DNA of 24,337 bases, from the IMG/VR virus record IMGVR_UViG_3300046642_000291, positions 1 through 24,337 of that record. The stretch is one strand, 5' to 3'. The first letter of the stretch is position 1; the number at the start of each line of letters is the position of its first letter. The translations under genes and the position numbers were made by a program. Below are positions 22,447 through 24,337 of this stretch, piece after piece. The notes under the pieces were generated by a model. The model worked only from the letters and a program-made list of their open reading frames with translations, made no database searches and had not been told where the DNA came from. The stretch comes from a virus.

Positions 22447-23061
22447 ATGCTTACCAACTACGCCGACGCGGCATCCCTCGTCGTCGGCTTGATCCTGCCC
22501 GCCATCGTCGCAGTGTTCACCCGGCCGTCGACCAACTCCACCGTCAAGGGACTTGCGCACGCCGTCCTGGCCGTCGCCACCGGATCCCTGGCCGTCCACA
22601 AGGCCGACCCGTCGAACTTCGTGTGGGCGCCCGCCGTGATCGCCGCGTTCCTGGCCTGGCTGTCGGGCACCACGCTCTACCACTCCCTGCTCAAGAAGTA
22701 CTCGTGGTTCTCCGCGCTCCAGAACCTGTTCGTGTCCGAGGTCGAGAGCCGCCTTAATACCCACGGCGGCGACGTCGAGAGGTACTTCGAGGTGGCCCAG
22801 GCGGCCGAGGAGTCCGAGGACGCAGCGGGCATCACCAACGACTTCCCCTTGAGCACCGACACCGTGGAGTCCGGCGTGGAGGAGGTCGTCGAGGCGGCCG
22901 AGAAGATCCCCGTCGTCGGCACGCTCGTCGAGCACGTCGAACCCGTCGCGGTCCCGGCCATCGTCACGGCCGTGGAGACGGTAGCGGCTCCGGTCGTCGA
23001 GAACTCCGCCCCCGTCGCCCTCACCCCGCAGCCCAGCGGTCTGGGACCGAGGGCGATCTGA
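22447..23061 (+). CDS. Membrane protein, holin candidate
   Basis: 204 residues, ATG 22447 after AAGGAT. Hydrophobic segments lie at about residues 6-22 (SLVVGLILPAIVAVF), 35-50 (LAHAVLAVATGSLAVH) and 57-78 (FVWAPAVIAAFLAWLSGTTLY), so two or three membrane spans with a short N-terminus. The remainder is a long acidic Val/Glu/Ala-rich tail (VEEVVEAAEKIPVVG, HVEPVAVPAIVTAVETVAAP), much longer than usual for a holin and probably cytoplasmic. Location right after the tail genes, beside a second small membrane protein, supports a lysis role, but no separate endolysin is visible here. Confidence 0.6.
   Translation: MLTNYADAASLVVGLILPAIVAVFTRPSTNSTVKGLAHAVLAVATGSLAVHKADPSNFVWAPAVIAAFLAWLSGTTLYHSLLKKYSWFSALQNLFVSEVESRLNTHGGDVERYFEVAQAAEESEDAAGITNDFPLSTDTVESGVEEVVEAAEKIPVVGTLVEHVEPVAVPAIVTAVETVAAPVVENSAPVALTPQPSGLGPRAI
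22753..22761 (+). repeat. CTTAATACC motif, copy 8
   Basis: In frame as Leu-Asn-Thr in the soluble part of the membrane protein gene (context Ser-Arg-Leu-Asn-Thr-His), 9.5 kb after copy 7. Confidence 0.8.
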
Positions 23062-23063
23062 CC

Positions 23064-23351
23064 ATGGACTGGTTCCGGCTGCTGCTGATCGCCTTCGCCA
23101 CCTTCACCGCGTGGGAGTGGCTGCGCGACGTTCTGCCCTTCGACCTACCGGCGGCCCTTCAGCCTCCCGTGGTCGTGGGCCTGGCCTACGAGGCACAGCG
23201 TCTGCCCGGCCCGTGGCTGGCCGCTGTAGCGGCTGCCGGAGTCGTGGCGGTGCTCCACGTACAGGTGAGGGGTGGCGGGTCCGGGACGACCTCCCTGCGC
23301 CTGCCCCGCAGGCATCCCGCCACCGGGCGAAGAGTCCCCGACCTTCCCTGA
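23064..23351 (+). CDS. Small two-span membrane protein, holin/antiholin candidate
   Basis: 95 residues from ATG 23064, two bases after the upstream stop. Two hydrophobic stretches, about residues 3-20 (WFRLLLIAFATFTAWEWL) and 48-68 (GPWLAAVAAAGVVAVLHV), flank a Pro-rich loop, and the C-terminus is basic (LRLPRRHPATGRRV). Size and topology are those of small phage holins or their inhibitors, and the coupling to another membrane protein suggests the two act together. There is no conserved signature I can name. A terminator follows directly. Confidence 0.6.
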   Translation: MDWFRLLLIAFATFTAWEWLRDVLPFDLPAALQPPVVVGLAYEAQRLPGPWLAAVAAAGVVAVLHVQVRGGGSGTTSLRLPRRHPATGRRVPDLP

Positions 23352-23360
23352 TTGTCAAGC

Positions 23361-23402
23361 GCAAGCAAAACCCTGCTAGACAAGCGGGGTTTTCTTGCTT
23401 TT
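23361..23402 (+). terminator. Rho-independent terminator after the lysis-region genes
   Basis: AAAACCCTGC (23367-23376) pairs with GCGGGGTTTT (23384-23393) through one G-U, with a TAGACAA loop; CTTGCTTTT follows. The stem with its own A tract means it could also work on the opposite strand. It closes the late structural operon. Confidence 0.85.
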
Positions 23403-23412
23403 AGAAGCCGTA

Positions 23413-24337
23413 ATGGCTAAGGTCTTCCTTGTCGCCGAACACGGCGACCACCACACCAACACTGGAGCAGACTTGAGCAGCCTCAAGCCCATCACCCTGG
23501 CCTTCGCTGGTTCCGCCGACGCCGACCTGGACAACGTCAAGGCCCTGCTGAACGACTTCGTCGGCCTGGGTGAGGAGGACGCCGACGGCTTCCCGGAGCC
23601 GTCCGACCGCGAGATCACGCTCATCCTCCCGATCACCAAGAAGCACCTGTCCGACGGCCTGGAGGCCGTACTCGACTGGTCCGAGTACGCGGACATCCCG
23701 TTCGTCGCGGTGACCGACGGCGAGAAGAGCCGGGCGCTCGACAAGATCCTCAAGGACGCCGAAGAGGTCGTCCGCACGGCCAACGTCACCGCCGAGATCG
23801 TCAGCCTGCTGAAGAACGCCGAGACCCAGGGCGACGCCCACGTCATCCTGCTGTGGGGCGACGAAGGCAGCGAGGAAGCCGAACTCCTCCTGGACGCCGC
23901 CGATCAGGCGGGCATCAAGGCCAAGGACCTCACCGCCGGTCTCGACGACATCTCCTTCGGCGAGCAGCCGCAGGCCGAGGAGCCGCAGCCGGAGCACGAG
24001 CCGGAGCCCGAGGAGGAGTCGGAGCCGGAAGCCCCCAAGCGCGGTCGCCGTCGCAGCCGTCGTGCCGAGCCGGAAGAGGTCGAGCCGGAGGAGGAGCCGC
24101 TGACCGACGAAGCGCCGGAGGAGCCCAAGGAAGAGCCCACCCCCAAGCGCAGCCGTCGCAGCCGTCGCCCCGAGCCGGAGCCCGAGGCGGACCCGGTCGA
24201 GCAGAAGGATGCTGAGGACCTGGAGCAGGAGGTCAACCGGGCCGCGCAGAAGGCCCAGCGCGAGTCCGCACCGGTCGCCGACACGGAGATCGACCTGCTG
24301 CTCGTTCGCGCCGCTTTGGAGGGTGCCTACAAGGCAT
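23413..24337 (+). CDS. Unknown protein with acidic Pro/Glu and Arg-patch tail, 3' end outside window
   Basis: Open from ATG 23413 to the window end (308 codons so far). A TTG at 23473 has the better ribosome binding site (GGAG five bases upstream), so the start is uncertain; the earlier ATG begins MAKVFLVAEHGDHH. Residues about 22-185 alternate strands and helices (ITLAFAGSADADLDNVKALL, EITLILPITKKHLSDGL, HVILLWGDEGSEEAELLL, DAADQAGIKAKDLTAGL), a Rossmann-like layout loosely reminiscent of SLOG-type nucleotide-binding folds. Residues about 188-275 are Glu/Pro-rich and interrupted by two Arg patches (PKRGRRRSRR and PKRSRRSRR). A new helical part begins after that. Function unknown; it follows a terminator and probably belongs to another transcription unit. 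Confidence 0.6.
   Translation, partial: MAKVFLVAEHGDHHTNTGADLSSLKPITLAFAGSADADLDNVKALLNDFVGLGEEDADGFPEPSDREITLILPITKKHLSDGLEAVLDWSEYADIPFVAVTDGEKSRALDKILKDAEEVVRTANVTAEIVSLLKNAETQGDAHVILLWGDEGSEEAELLLDAADQAGIKAKDLTAGLDDISFGEQPQAEEPQPEHEPEPEEESEPEAPKRGRRRSRRAEPEEVEPEEEPLTDEAPEEPKEEPTPKRSRRSRRPEPEPEADPVEQKDAEDLEQEVNRAAQKAQRESAPVADTEIDLLLVRAALEGAYKA

Noticed and set aside
2104-22761. Similarity of the repeated motif to the conserved TAATACC segment of 16S rRNA
   Set aside because: Only six to seven bases match, and there is no flanking rRNA-like sequence; coincidence is more likely than an rRNA mimic.
1-24337. Headless contractile injection system or tailocin instead of a phage
   Set aside because: A major capsid gene and several neck genes precede the sheath, and holin-like genes follow the tail block, which fits a complete phage.

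Overview
The window looks like part of the late structural operon of a contractile-tailed (myovirus-type) bacteriophage. The host is probably Streptomyces or a related high-GC actinobacterium. The evidence is the strongly GC-rich third codon positions, GTG starts, and tail proteins that carry FN3 and carbohydrate-binding-like modules of the sort common in actinophages. All genes I support are on the + strand. They are tightly packed, often with TGATG/ATGA stop-start overlaps. I saw no tRNA, IS element, CRISPR array or integrase. Head, neck and tape-measure genes in one block argue for a phage rather than a headless contractile injection system.

Layout. 1-845: 3' part of an N4-gp56-type major capsid gene, followed by a hairpin-rich gap with a strong terminator (846-1001). 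1002-4168: six small head/neck genes (a head-associated protein, an unknown, a putative beta-sandwich structural protein, a head-tail adaptor, a stopper and a tail terminator candidate). 4222-6332: tail sheath and tail tube. 6369-7395: a T4-gp26-like Zn-ribbon protein overlapping a short ORF in the +1 frame, a possible frameshifted tail-assembly chaperone pair. 7388-10531: a tape measure protein carrying both an NlpC/P60 and a lytic transglycosylase-like domain. 10563-18583: baseplate (tube-initiator-like, LysM, gpD-like hub, spike fused to a long fibre, a small unknown, gp25 wedge, gpJ wedge). 18583-22425: a short fibre, a wedge/adsorption protein with chitin-binding-like modules, and a minor tail protein with a CBM4/9-like domain. 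22447-23351: two small membrane proteins (holin candidates) and a second terminator. 23413-end: an open-ended gene with an acidic, Arg-patched low-complexity tail.

The most striking signals not explained by gene content are: (i) a 9-base motif, CTTAATACC, present eight times, always on the + strand and always read as Leu-Asn-Thr, including once inside a 9-codon micro-ORF between the tape measure and the next gene; (ii) an 18-bp perfect inverted repeat whose right arm is the first six codons of the gp25 gene, so that the start codon is base-paired while a Shine-Dalgarno-like element sits in the loop; (iii) a near-perfect Shine-Dalgarno sequence followed by a C run inside the overlap of the 6369 and 7207 reading frames, arranged much like the prfB +1 frameshift site. 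Function calls come from reading the translations; no database search was possible.
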